A stretch of 64,000 nucleotides of DNA, taken from contig JAEMWC010000282.1 in assembly GCA_016490735.1 (NCBI GenBank), positions 113,501 through 177,500 of the forward strand. Direction: 5' to 3'. Made by a program: the position numbers and the translations under genes. Below are positions 45,703 to 55,331 of the stretch, one piece after another (within the stretch, counting starts at the first letter, position 1; each line of letters begins with the position of its first letter). A model generated the notes under the pieces. The model was not told the DNA's origin and searched no databases. It saw only the letters and a program-made list of their open reading frames with translations. This stretch comes from Pachyseris speciosa. Taxonomy: Eukaryota > Cnidaria > Anthozoa > Scleractinia > Pachyseridae.

Positions 45703-46589
45703 CCGTTTAATTAAAAAGCAGTGAAAACGTAAAGCTTGTGGGATGTGGCTGGAGTGACAAGGATATACCTCAAAAATTAATGTGATTTGGTAAGCTGAAG
45801 CCACTCTAAAGGCACTAAGTCCACATGGTAGCGGGCATTACCCCTTAAATCTACCAAAGCAAAGATTGAGCCCAAGCATTAGCAACCATGGACAGCTGTT
45901 TCGGCCTTGTTAGGCCTCATCAGCATGGCATAGCTAATGCTCAGGCTCAAGTACCCACATATCCATAAAACAAGCAGTGAAAACGTAAAGCTTGTGGGAT
46001 GTGGCTGGATCATGGAGTGACAAGGATATACCTCACAAATTAATGTGATTTGGTAAGCTGAAGCCACTCTAAAGGCACTAAGGCCACATGGTAGCGGGCA
46101 TTACCCCTTAAATCTACCAAAGCAAAGATTGAGCCCAAGCATTAGCAACCATGGACAGCTGTTTCGGCCTTGTTAGGCCTCATCAGCATGGCATAGCTAA
46201 TGCTCACGCTCTGCTTTGGTAGATTTAAGGGGTAATGCCCGCTACCATGTGGCCTTAGTGCCTTTAGAGTGGCTTCAGCTTACCAAATCACATTAATTTG
46301 TGAGGTATATCCTTGTCACTCCATGATCCAGCCACATCCCACAAGCTTTACGTTTTCACTGCTTGTTTTATGGATATGTGGGTACTTGAGCCTGAGCATT
46401 ATCTATGCCATGCTGATGAGGCCTAACAAGGCCGAAACAGCTGTCCATGGTTGCTAATGCTTGGGCTCAATCTTTGCTTTGGTAGATTTAAGGGGTAATG
46501 CCCGCTACCATGTGGCCTTAGTGCCTTTAGAGTGGCTTCAGCTTACCAAATCACATTAATTTGTGAGGTATATCCGTTTAATTAAAAAG
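45703..46589. mobile_element. Palindromic foldback element with a 16-bp target-site duplication
   Basis: ccgtttaattaaaaag occurs at 45703-45718 and 46574-46589, flanking 855 bp. Inside, arms 45759-46127 and 46212-46577 are reverse complements with about 84 bp between them. The left arm itself holds two tandem units starting cagtgaaaacgtaaag (45719, 45974). Identical 60-residue frames therefore appear on both strands (45879-46067 and 46269-46457) and are not genes. The long duplication suggests target-primed insertion or recombination. Confidence 0.88.
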
Positions 46590-46622
46590 TTGCACTCAAA
46601 GTTAAAAGTCTTCTGCTTGAAA

Positions 46623-47087
46623 TTAAAGCTTGAAATTTCGCGAGTTGGGTGTTAAGCAAACACACTTTCGAAATTTGAAGAAAAAAATGATTTTCTGATC
46701 GTAGTAGGACTTTAAATAATTCTTCTTCATAGTCTTCGGGGTGAAACCAAGGTGGTTCAATATAGTGTTTTTGCCCCCTTTTTTCGGGCATAAGGCACAA
46801 AGTCCATTTAAGTTGCAAGGGCTATATTTACTTGAAACTAATATTCTTGTAATTCGTTCTCTTTTGTCGCACAGAGGAGATTCACAAAAAACCTCATGAA
46901 CCACATCCTATCCCAGAGCATTTAGCTCTTTTACTTTTATGAAAACGAGGTCCCTGAATTTTTTGTCGCGAAGCTCGGTGAGTAGTTTTTGAATCAAATC
47001 TTCAAAGGCAGGCTCGGAATGGGTGGGTGCGTTTCTCATCAAGAACATTGAAAGGCAATACGCGCCTTAGCTACGTTTCTCAGCCAT
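46623..47087 (-). pseudogene. Second F-box-like Polinton gene (paralogue), with stops
   Basis: The minus strand from 47087 starts MAEKRS, then a stop, then PTHSEPAFEDLIQKLLTELR, VKELNALG, an in-frame TAG where the paralogue has Trp, DVVHEVFCESPLCDKRERIT, and a Cys cluster (CNLNGLCALCPKKGG). It shares the E-P-x-(F/L)-x-(D/E)-L-I-Q-x-L-x-x-E-L pattern with the gene at 47220-47603, so the two are tandem paralogues. The F-box-type helix is weaker here. Confidence 0.6.
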
Positions 47088-47219
47088 GGAGATGCTTTGG
47101 GATAGCCGATCTCCTCCAATAAGTACCTTATTGGCTCTTTTGCGGCCCAGGAACCTTTGTCACAATTACTCTTTAATATGGATCACCGCTTACCTCGATT
47201 ATGTATATAAGGTTAGCTA

Positions 47220-47603
47220 TCAAAATAAAGGATTACCTATTAAAATAAGGTTTATCTCTTCAACGAACTTATTAACACAATCGTCACAACAATCATTTGT
47301 TCCACATGTTTGGCATTGTCTGGTCTTACTTTTTCGATAAACCTCTTTATTTTGGAAATCTAAACTTAAATCATAACGAACCATATCCCAACCCAATTTT
47401 TTTCGCTCTCTATTATTTATTGCGTTTACCTCATTAAGAATCTTCTCCTTTAGCTCGGGAGGAAGATTTTGAATCAGCTCTCCAAGATCAGGCTCGGCTT
47501 GGGTGGGCGGGGTGTTGTTTCACCCTGCCGGGGCGGCAGGGCCGTAGAACTCGTTCAGGACTTCTTCCTGCACTCGTGTTGCGGCCATTTCTGCGTGTAA
47601 CAT
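47220..47603 (-). pseudogene. F-box-like, cysteine-rich Polinton gene starting inside the right TIR
   Basis: The minus strand starts MLHAEMAATRVQEEVLNEF within the TIR and is one frame of about 128 codons with a single TGA at about codon 28. LIQNLPPELKEKILNEV fits the N-terminal helix of an F-box (LPxELxxKIL), which in cells recruits Skp1-Cullin ubiquitin ligases. RERKKLGWDMVRYDL and a CQTCGTNDCCDDC cluster, a likely metal site, follow. An F-box in a mobile virus-like element would suggest host ubiquitin hijacking. The motif is short, so this is tentative. Confidence 0.55.
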
Positions 47604-47860
47604 GTGCTCCCCTCTCTTTAATAGGATACATTTTTTACGTCAATTTTGTGGGGCAAAAGCTGTTTCATCGTAAATGGTTTAAAAACGGGTTTAAAATTTG
47701 GTAGAAACACACTCACACACATATAGGGTGGGGCGTTCTGGGTCAGCGAAATACAGCCTTGGTTGTCCAAACCAGTTAAGCAACGAAGCCGGCGAGTTGC
47801 CTCACTGGTTTGGACAAGCAAGGCTGTATGAAGCTTACCTAGAACCCCCACCTTATATGT
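47555..47860 (-). repeat. Right terminal inverted repeat of the Polinton
   Basis: Reverse complement of 27335-27636. Its outermost part (47719-47860) is again a hairpin palindrome: acatatagggtgggg...gttctgggtca against ...cctagaac, cccccaccttatatgt. Flanking bases differ on the two sides, so no target duplication can be called. Confidence 0.92.
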
Positions 47861-47861
47861 G

Positions 47862-48130
47862 TTAAAAATAAAACTTTATTTATAGAGGGTAACACCTATT
47901 AACATAAAGTATTCTCCATAGTCGCCCTCTAAATCAAACAAACTTTAAATCAAATCCAATCAAATCAAATCAAATGTTGGTTTTCTGAGGAGAGGAGAAA
48001 ACCGAAGTACCCGGAGACAAACCTCTCGGAGCCAACAAACTAAGCCCACTTATGACGGCGAGTGCGGGAATCGAACCCGGGCACATTGGTGGAAGGCGAG
48101 CCTCACCACTGCGCCAACCCTGCTTCCCAA
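47862..48130 (-). mobile_element. tRNA-derived SINE next to the Polinton end
   Basis: On the minus strand a tRNA-like head (A box GGCGCAGTGG, B box GGTTCGATTCC) at about 48055-48125 is followed by a body with a cctctcggag/ctccgagagg word. It ends in a (gattt)n-type tail near 47945. It lies directly between the Polinton terminus and the final exon. Confidence 0.8.
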
Positions 48131-48227
48131 AATAAAAAAGGTTGTTGTTGTTGCTCTAGGGGAATTCTATTGGCTTGAACGATGGAGACTTTTTTAGCTT
48201 AGTAATGGTATTGCTTTTTTTTTTCAG

Positions 48228-50107
48228 ATTCCTGCATCATCCCAATGCTATTTGTGAATTCCATAACGTCGTGCTACGATTTATACTCCGAAGACGAAGA
48301 GGACAAACTGGGATGGGACGTGTCATCCAACACTAATTCGTCCAAACAGAAGACACATGTTTGCCCTGAAAACTGGAACTACCGGTCAAAAGACGAGCTA
48401 GAAAGCCATGATAGTCTAGGTCTGCATGCCCTTTACAAAGGTGGTGGCTATATAGCAAATCTGGGATACAATGGGCAAACGGCAGGTTGGATTATAAATG
48501 ATCTAACCGAGAACAAATGGATGGATCGTCAAACCAGAGTGGTTCTCGTCGAGGTCTCCTCTTACAACGTCGGCACCAAATTACTGGCAGATGCAGCTAT
48601 ATATTTTGAGATGCTTCCCTCCGGATTTTTGGAACCATCCATAAAAGTCAGAGTAATACCATGGGTGAAATCAGATTCCGTCTCAAAAGACGTTTACCTG
48701 GTTATATTTCTCATCTTTGGCTTTGTTGTTGGTTACTTCTTAGTGACTGAGTGCATCAAGTTTTTCCGGATGAAATTTTCATACTTTTCGTCGACTTGGA
48801 ACTGGCTTGAAATGCTTCAGATCATAAGTTCACTACTTGTCGCTGCATTTTCCATACAAAGAGAAGTTACGATGACATCAACTCTGCAGAAACTCAAGTT
48901 AAATCCGCACGCCTCCATCAGTTTCCACAACACACTTTCCTGGTTTGAGAATGAAAATAGCATGATCTGCGTCGCACTCACTGTTGCCGCGTTGAGGCTT
49001 CTAAGACTCTTGAAATTTAACAGTCATATTGTAACACTTTTTATAGCAATGAGAAAGTCTGTAAGGCCGCTCATGAGTTTTATGGTGGTTTTCGCCATTG
49101 TCTTCATTGCATATGGGCATGCAGGTCTACTCCTGTTTGGCAAAAACGCCTACATCTTTTCTTCACTGACGCTTGTTATGGTGTCGCAGTTTCTCATGAG
49201 TCTCGGAAGCCAGGCTCCACGGAAAGAGCTGGGGGAAGTGGATTGGAGAGTTACCAACCTATACAGTGGAAGCTTTATTTTCATTACCATGACCATCCTT
49301 ATAAACATGTTTGTCGCGATTCTAAATGAAGCTCAAATGAAGTCTAAGAACTCTGCCAAGGATGAAGACGACATCGATGTGGCTAGTATGTTGCTTTCAA
49401 AGTTTCTGAATTTACTTGGAATAAACAGCAACCATTTCTGTGCAGCCAAGGCAGACGATGACCCAAAAGAAGGTCCAAATGGGGAAGTGGTGTTCCCGGT
49501 GATAGCTGATGCCCTGGAAAGAGAGACCAGGCAAAGCGACGTCTCAGGCACAATTGATGCAGAGATGACAAACAGTTTGGTTCCGCAAAGGGATTCATTG
49601 AATGACCCGAGAGATTCTGTTAAGCCCTCCACGAGTTCCGTAGATTGCCATTTATCGGGTAGCTCTAGCATCCAATTTCAGGAGGGCTATGATACCTGTC
49701 GTAACGCTGTCCGTAGAGTGCAGTTTTCCACCCAAATAAACGTCAGATACGTTACTGTCATGCCCGAAACGATCGACTTCGACAAAGTAAGTGTGTGGAT
49801 CAAAAGGAGTTTTCCTTACAAGCAAAACAGTGCGGTATTGGATAGAAATACAGGAAAACCTCGCCTAAAGAAGGTTGATTTCGCTAAAATAAGTCGGTGG
49901 ATAAAAAGTACCAACAATTCCCAGGACTCGTCCAGGTCACATGCTAGAAAGAGGAGCAAAGACTGTTTTGATGATTTCAGAGTTGTAGACAAAATAAACA
50001 GCACCTCAATGGAAAGAAATAAGATGGAGAAATCGAACGTAGCACAGCTGGAAAACAGATTAAAGAGGCTTAACAAGCTCCTACATGATTTAGATTTGCT
50101 GGAGTAA
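48228..50107 (+). CDS. Polycystin-1-like final exon: polycystin domain, channel-like membrane module and tail
   Basis: The acceptor (ttttttttcag) gives phase 1 and SCIIP, then about 130 extracellular residues of the TOP domain (ITSCYDLYSEDEEDKLGW, CPENWNYRS, GGYIANLGYNGQTAGWI, RTRVVLVEVSSYN-like). Membrane helices follow: VYLVIFLIFGFVVGYFLVTE, WLEMLQIISSLLVAAF, an Arg-bearing S4-like ALRLLRLLKFN, FMVVFAIVFIAYGHAGLLLF, pore region LTLVMVSQFLMSLG and GSFIFITMTILINMFVAILN. The 250-residue cytoplasmic tail is polar and ends in a short leucine-rich coiled coil (LENRLKRLNKLLHDLDLLE) before TAA. This exon is undamaged. It is the PKD-family channel module; together with the GPS and PLAT exons it makes this a polycystin-1-type gene. 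Confidence 0.95.
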
Positions 50108-50975
50108 AGACTGAGCAAGCTGCAAAAAAACGGCCGTTTTCAGTAGTCTAGAATACAAACGTCTCCCACATCCCCCACCCCATGAACTTTTTATCTCACC
50201 TGACCAAAGTAACAAAAGAAAAACTGGAAAGTAAAGGTAATGGATGAGACGAGCCGTAGACGAAAATGAAGTGCAAGTTTGGCAAGTCGTGGAGCCTCCA
50301 CGTTTATGGAAAAGTCATCAGGAAAATACGTTCCCAACCTTGCTATGCAAAACAGCTTTGGAGCAAAGAGCATTTTAATGTTGAAAGCTGAATCTTAAAT
50401 CACCTTTGATTGGAATTAATGGAAAGCGTTCTATTTTCATAGCTTTAATTGTGCCGCTGATGCTTAAAAGCCAAAACACGGAATTGCTGGTTTGATTGCC
50501 TCGCGTATAATGTAGGGGTGTGGGACGTGGGATGAGGGCGTTGGTGTTAATATTAATAGTGTTAAAGTAATTACCACTAACTTTGGATTTTTCCTATAAA
50601 TTAACGGACACCGTTTTGGAATTACGTTCTTTCGTTTATGAAGCTGTTTCTCCAACGTCCAGATGGCTTTACGGCAGTGACAAGTATTTTTGCACTCAAT
50701 TACGAGCAATTGTTTCACTGGCTATCTTGTAGATTTTCCCGTAGAAGGCATGCGCATTCTTGTCCGAAGATGGGAAGTGGTCAGCGGGTTTTTTTGGTTA
50801 AAATAAAAATATGAGCCTGGTGCAACTTATAAATTCCTTAGCCCCTTGTATATTTTTTTCCCAATGTAGACCATGTGATCTTCCCAAGGGGCTTTTTCTT
50901 TTGTCTCTTCATAAATTATGCGTACATACGCCCGTGAAAAAAGGAGGAATTTCAAAGAAACAGTTCTCGAGAGAA
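50108..50975. other. 3' UTR and intergenic sequence
   Basis: No further coding exon seen. Short minus frames here lack support. Confidence 0.5.
50802..50807 (+). terminator. Possible polyadenylation signal of the polycystin-like gene
   Basis: AATAAA about 700 bp after the stop codon. It is the nearest canonical hexamer I noticed in a T-rich 3' context. Position alone supports it. Confidence 0.35.
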
Positions 50976-51240
50976 ACATAATAATAATAATAATAATAAT
51001 AATTTAAAACTTTTATAGGGCAATTTTGATGTAAATATGATCGAATTTAAAACGATTTATAGTATACAATGTAAAATAAAATATATTATACGTGATGAAA
51101 AGCGTTGCTAAACAGGTGTTCCTTAAGATGACGCTTGAAAGTATTGATGTTAGAAATAGAGCGGATTTCATGCGGCAGAGCATTCCACAATTTTGGTGCT
51201 GCTACTTGAAATGACCTATCGCCCAAGGTGGCTCATCACA
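50976..51240 (+). mobile_element. Fragment of a dispersed retroelement tail after (TAA)n
   Basis: A (TAA)8 run is followed by gcgttgctaaacaggtgttc, gcggatttcatgcggcagag and cattccacaattttggtgct. This reads like a decayed 3' end of a dispersed coral-type repeat. Family uncertain. Confidence 0.35.
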
Positions 51241-51324
51241 TGGTCTACGTTGGGAAAACAACATCTACAAGCTAAAAAGGTCTATTGTTTCTTAATTCAT
51301 TACTTTTCCTAAAAGAAGGATAAA

Positions 51325-51515
51325 GGTCACCCTTTAATTTTGAGGGTCTTTGCGTTATCATTGATCACCGTAAGCCGAATCTGAAAGGCCCGGCCTTTCT
51401 TGAGTCCGTCGTCTGCTGCTTCATGAACCAATTAAAAGGCCTCGTTGAGAGCCTCGCAGGTCACCGAGTCAATGTATTCCAAGTCACAAGGCTCACCAAT
51501 TTTTAAAACTATAGC
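51325..51515 (-). pseudogene. Short degraded coding fragment, origin unknown
   Basis: The minus strand reads KIGEPCDLEYIDSVTCEALN, one stop, then VHEAADDGLKKGRAFQIRLT and INDNAKTLKIKG. The coherent composition around a single stop suggests a once-coding domain, probably from a transposon. I do not recognise it. Confidence 0.35.
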
Positions 51516-52400
51516 GTTCCATCAACACTAAGTCATGATACTGGCATACTTATTAGCTCACCTATATATTTAATTGTAGACCGTTTCTAACAGAGGACGT
51601 AGAATAGCAATCAAGTATATATTTTATAGAATCGATGCTAATAAGCTTAAGATGTCTGTATCAAGGGCCCTGATAATGAAAAAAATCCTACGTTACCACT
51701 CACAATGGACATCAGAATGCATTACAGAAAACTGAAGGGAAATGAGACTAATGATGGCACGTGTAAATAGAAATAGTGTCAGGGTAGATCGTAGCCATTG
51801 TTGGTATGTCTTATTTCAAGTGTGTATTGATGCAAGTAAATATTTTGTTATTGATATATTTTAGTCTCATTTAACTTTAGAACGCTTTCCAAAATATTTT
51901 GTGTTTTTCCAAAATAGCATTTTCCGCAAGAAATGGGCTCATTATGGGTAAATTCGAACGGGATTCCGCAAAAAAACGCCTTTTTCTTGAATTCTCTTAC
52001 AATCGAGACATCATAGTCGTAATATTTAGCGAAATAACACGGAAGCAATGAGTTTTTGAGATCACAAGTTTATTGCAAAACTTACGGATACATAAATTGC
52101 TCCTATATTAAAACGCAAAAATATGAAGTACTTTGCGGACTGTTAAGTTTTCTGGAATTTTATAAACAAAAAGGATGCCATTTTCACAGCCCTTACAAAA
52201 AAGTTCAGTACATGTATACATATTTGTTGGATGGCAGACATATAAACACCTAAATCTTCGATTTTATTCGAAATATTCATCAATGCACAGAAAAACCAAT
52301 GTTTCAGAGGCATGTGAGCCACTGTTACAACAAAAACAGATCAAAAGGAGATTACACCACTTAACTCAGACACTATCTGGACACTGCATTTCAAAATTAG
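51516..52400. other. Intergenic sequence without recognised features
   Basis: AT-rich. Open frames of 60-80 codons on both strands show no motif or start context. Confidence 0.45.
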
Positions 52401-52880
52401 AACCCATGCTGCAGAAATTCTGCGGCCTCTAATGACCCATGCTGCAGAAATTCTGCAGCCTCCAATGACCCATGCTGCAGAAATTCTGCAGCCTCCAATG
52501 ACCCATGCTGCAGAAATTATGCGGCCTCTAATGACCCATGCTGCAGAAATTCTGCAGCCTCCAATGACCCATGCTGCAGAAATTCTGCAGCCTCCAATGA
52601 CCCATGCTGCAGAAATTCTGCAGCCTCCAATGACCCATGCTGCAGAAATTCTGCGGCCTCCAATGACCCATGCTGCAGAAATTCTGTGGCCTCCAATGAC
52701 CCATGCTGCAGAAATTCTGCGGCCTCTAATGACCCATGCTGCAGAAATTCTGCGGCCTCCAATGACCCATGCTGCAGAAATTCTGTGGCCTCAAATGACC
52801 CATGCTGCAGAAATTCTGCGGCCTCTAATGACCCATGCTGCAGAAATTCTGCGGCCTCTCATGACCAATGCTAAAGAAAT
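52401..52880. repeat. 33-bp minisatellite (about 15 copies)
   Basis: The unit aatgacccatgctgcagaaa-ttctgc(a/g)gcctc(c/t) repeats without indels. Each contains ctgcagaa-a-ttctgcag, an inverted repeat with 8-bp arms. As 33 is a multiple of three, open frames with an 11-residue period appear on both strands; I do not call them genes. Confidence 0.97.
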
Positions 52881-54440
52881 TGCAATGTGTACTTAACTCC
52901 TAACGGTCGTAAGATTTTCAGGAACATAAAAATATGATGCTCTACCATTTTCAAGGTTCTAAGGTCAAATTGACAAAACTGTGAACAACAGAAACATTAA
53001 TAATTTATGAAATTTGCATTGTTTCATGAGGGGAAACCAATCAGGTGCAAGATAATAAACTAAAAGCCACAACGGCCATTATCCTTGTTTTCTATTTTCT
53101 TGTGGTTTAATATTGCATGTGATTGTTCACAACACAGCATTCCAAACATACAGTATTTTGGTATTCATGTTTTTTGTCAGTTTCACATAATAACCTTTGA
53201 AGAAGGCAAAGGAGCAACACTTTCATTGAGGACTCCAGCAGGGTAATTCCAAAGTGATGCATATCATAATGAATACATGTATTTCTCCAGGCTCTATTCT
53301 TGCATGTTTTTCTGTTTGGCTCTTCACACTGTTGGCCTCTTTTTCTGCATCTTTGACTGGAGGAATAACCAAGGCAGTCACCAACTTTTCAGGATCCCTT
53401 TTTGTACAGGCCTACAAAGCAAAATTGAATGCTAAACATCACCAACAAAATTTGAACTCATTGAACTACAGTGGATACCGCTTATTGGAGTATACATGTG
53501 GTTCATGTAGGGAAGAGGGTCTGGACTAATAAGAAAGTCGTATGAACCCATGATCCTATTTTAAAACAATAAGTGCTTAAAAAGCTTGTGTGTCTACTGC
53601 CATAATCTTATCTTTTATTTTCTGGGTGAAAAGAAATATATGGTTGGACATTGGAATAATATTGTAATATCACTTTGAACCAAGTGTGAGCACAGGTACA
53701 TGTAGCTATGTATAAAATTGAGGATTGTCAAAAACGCCCGGCAACCGGTGATACTTTGACAGTTGCCCACTACAATTCTTTGGTAGAAACAAAAGTGAAG
53801 GGAAAAATAGGGCGTTTTTAACTTTCAAAACCAAGAATTGAGTGCTTAATACAAATGGCAAACTTTTAATGCAATCTAGCCGTATGAGGTGGCAATGTAT
53901 TTATAAATCCCTCTTGAAATTGGTTCTTTTGTGATGTATTGGCATGATGTGCACATGGCTGAAATTTGATTTTTTGGGTGTCCTGCGACAGCTATTGTTA
54001 CGTAAGGATTTACAACCCAATGACTAAGTGGCGTCGCCTCTTCGAGGCAGTAGCCACAACAATGAAATGAGGACCTACAAATAGATTGTAATGGGTCACA
54101 TTTAACTTTGCTACTTTCATGCTCCTAGACAGGAAGTCAAAGTTTGCCATACAATGAAGAGTAGAGAAGAAAGACAGCATTTTTTCAATTCTTTTGTGTT
54201 ACTGAATGCTAGATGGTTGGTATATTTAGTCATCTTCACTGAATTTTAATTCAATCCATTCTATTTTATATAAAACTAATGCCTGCCATGAATACATGTA
54301 AATCAATGCAAGCTTTTGACATCATTTTTTTGTATTCTAATTTATTGCATGGAACTGACACATGCAGTGAGTCTAAATCTTTGCACATGCCCTTGATCAT
54401 GCAATGTTTGATTGTGAATATATGAATATCATATATTTGA
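52881..54440. other. Intergenic sequence without recognised genes
   Basis: No splice-bounded or motif-bearing frame seen. 53254-53529 is open for 91 codons without recognisable content. Confidence 0.45.
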
Positions 54441-54447
54441 ACTGCGG

Positions 54448-54780
54448 ATTAAAGAATTAACATGTGAGTGATCATCACAATTCTACTCAGGCAATAGTGA
54501 AAATGAAGCTTGACAGAAATTCAGGCTTGTATGCGAGTTGAAACCATGACCTCTGCAATACCAGTGCAGTACTCTACCAACTGAGCTAACAAGCTAACTG
54601 GGAGCAGGGTTGTTAGCTCAGTTGGTAGAGCACTGCGCAAGTATCGCAAAGGTCAAGGGTTCAACTACCCTGGGTGCCAGAGGTTATTTTCTTTTTGTTT
54701 CCGTATAAGCCTGAATTTCTTCAGGCTATATTTTCACTACTGCCTAAGTAGCGTTTTTAACTTCAATGATCACTCACATC
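54448..54780. mobile_element. Head-to-head pair of tRNA-derived SINEs
   Basis: 54571-54590 (actctaccaactgagctaac) is the reverse complement of the A-box head, and 54612-54630 (gttagctcagttggtagag) is the same head on the plus strand, 21 bp apart. Bodies diverge outward and share words (gtgaaaatgaagc / tattttcac, tgagtgatca / tgatcactca). The plus copy has a B box ggttcaacta. Confidence 0.75.
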
Positions 54781-55013
54781 TTCAATGTATTTATTAATTA
54801 CAAAAAGGTCAATCAGTGGAATGCCCATCAAACCTTTCGTCGACATAGATTTGAACTACTAAGAGATTGCAGTCCTCAATCAATGACTGATAAAGGAAAT
54901 CCTGACAAAATAAATGTACTAGTCTAGATGAACATCCACTTGGATAACAGTAGCCAAATTCTAATAACACATCAGATAAGCTGAATTCCTTGAACTCCCT
55001 TTCCAACTGATTA

Positions 55014-55331
55014 GCAATTGGAATGAGACAGGAATTATGCAAAAATTAGGTGTTCTGCCATCGAGCACGAGCAAGATAAAACTCCATACTTTTGCCTGCT
55101 TATATTTAAATATTTGCTGCCTTTTTTAGTCTCGTGTATTCACAGAAACATAATTTTAAATGTTTCGAATTGGATTGAGACAATTGGAATGAGACAGGAA
55201 TTATGCAAAAATTAGGTGTACTGCCATCGAGCACGAGCAAATAAAACTCCATACTTTTGCCTGCTTATATTTAAATATTTGCTGCCTTTTTTAGTCTTGT
55301 GTATTCAAAGAAACATAATTTTAAATGTTTC
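55014..55331 (+). repeat. Tandem duplication of about 150 bp
   Basis: The segment starting aattggaatgagacaggaat and ending taaatgtttcg occurs at about 55014-55167 and 55182-55331 with three or four differences. Confidence 0.9.

Larger units (their letters stand above)
27335..47860 (+). mobile_element. Maverick/Polinton element, near full length, decayed, with nested insertions
   Basis: Terminal inverted repeats of about 0.3 kb (27335-27636 and 47555-47860) bound 20.5 kb of DNA. Inside are PolB and retroviral-type integrase at the left, packaging ATPase and probable capsid genes in the middle, and accessory genes at the right. This is the hallmark set of Polintons, self-synthesising virus-like DNA transposons. 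Almost every gene has frameshifts or stops, so the copy is inactive. Nested insertions lie at 28190-28925, about 33117-35930 and 45719-46573. I could not find an exact 6-bp target duplication at the ends. It lies wholly in one intron of the polycystin gene. Confidence 0.93.

Noticed and set aside
45879..46457. Two identical 62-codon frames on opposite strands
   Set aside because: Mirror images created by the palindromic element, not a duplicated gene.
52432..52896. 154-codon protein with 11-residue repeats (MTHAAEILQPP)
   Set aside because: Explained by a 33-bp minisatellite whose length is a multiple of three; the opposite strand is open too.
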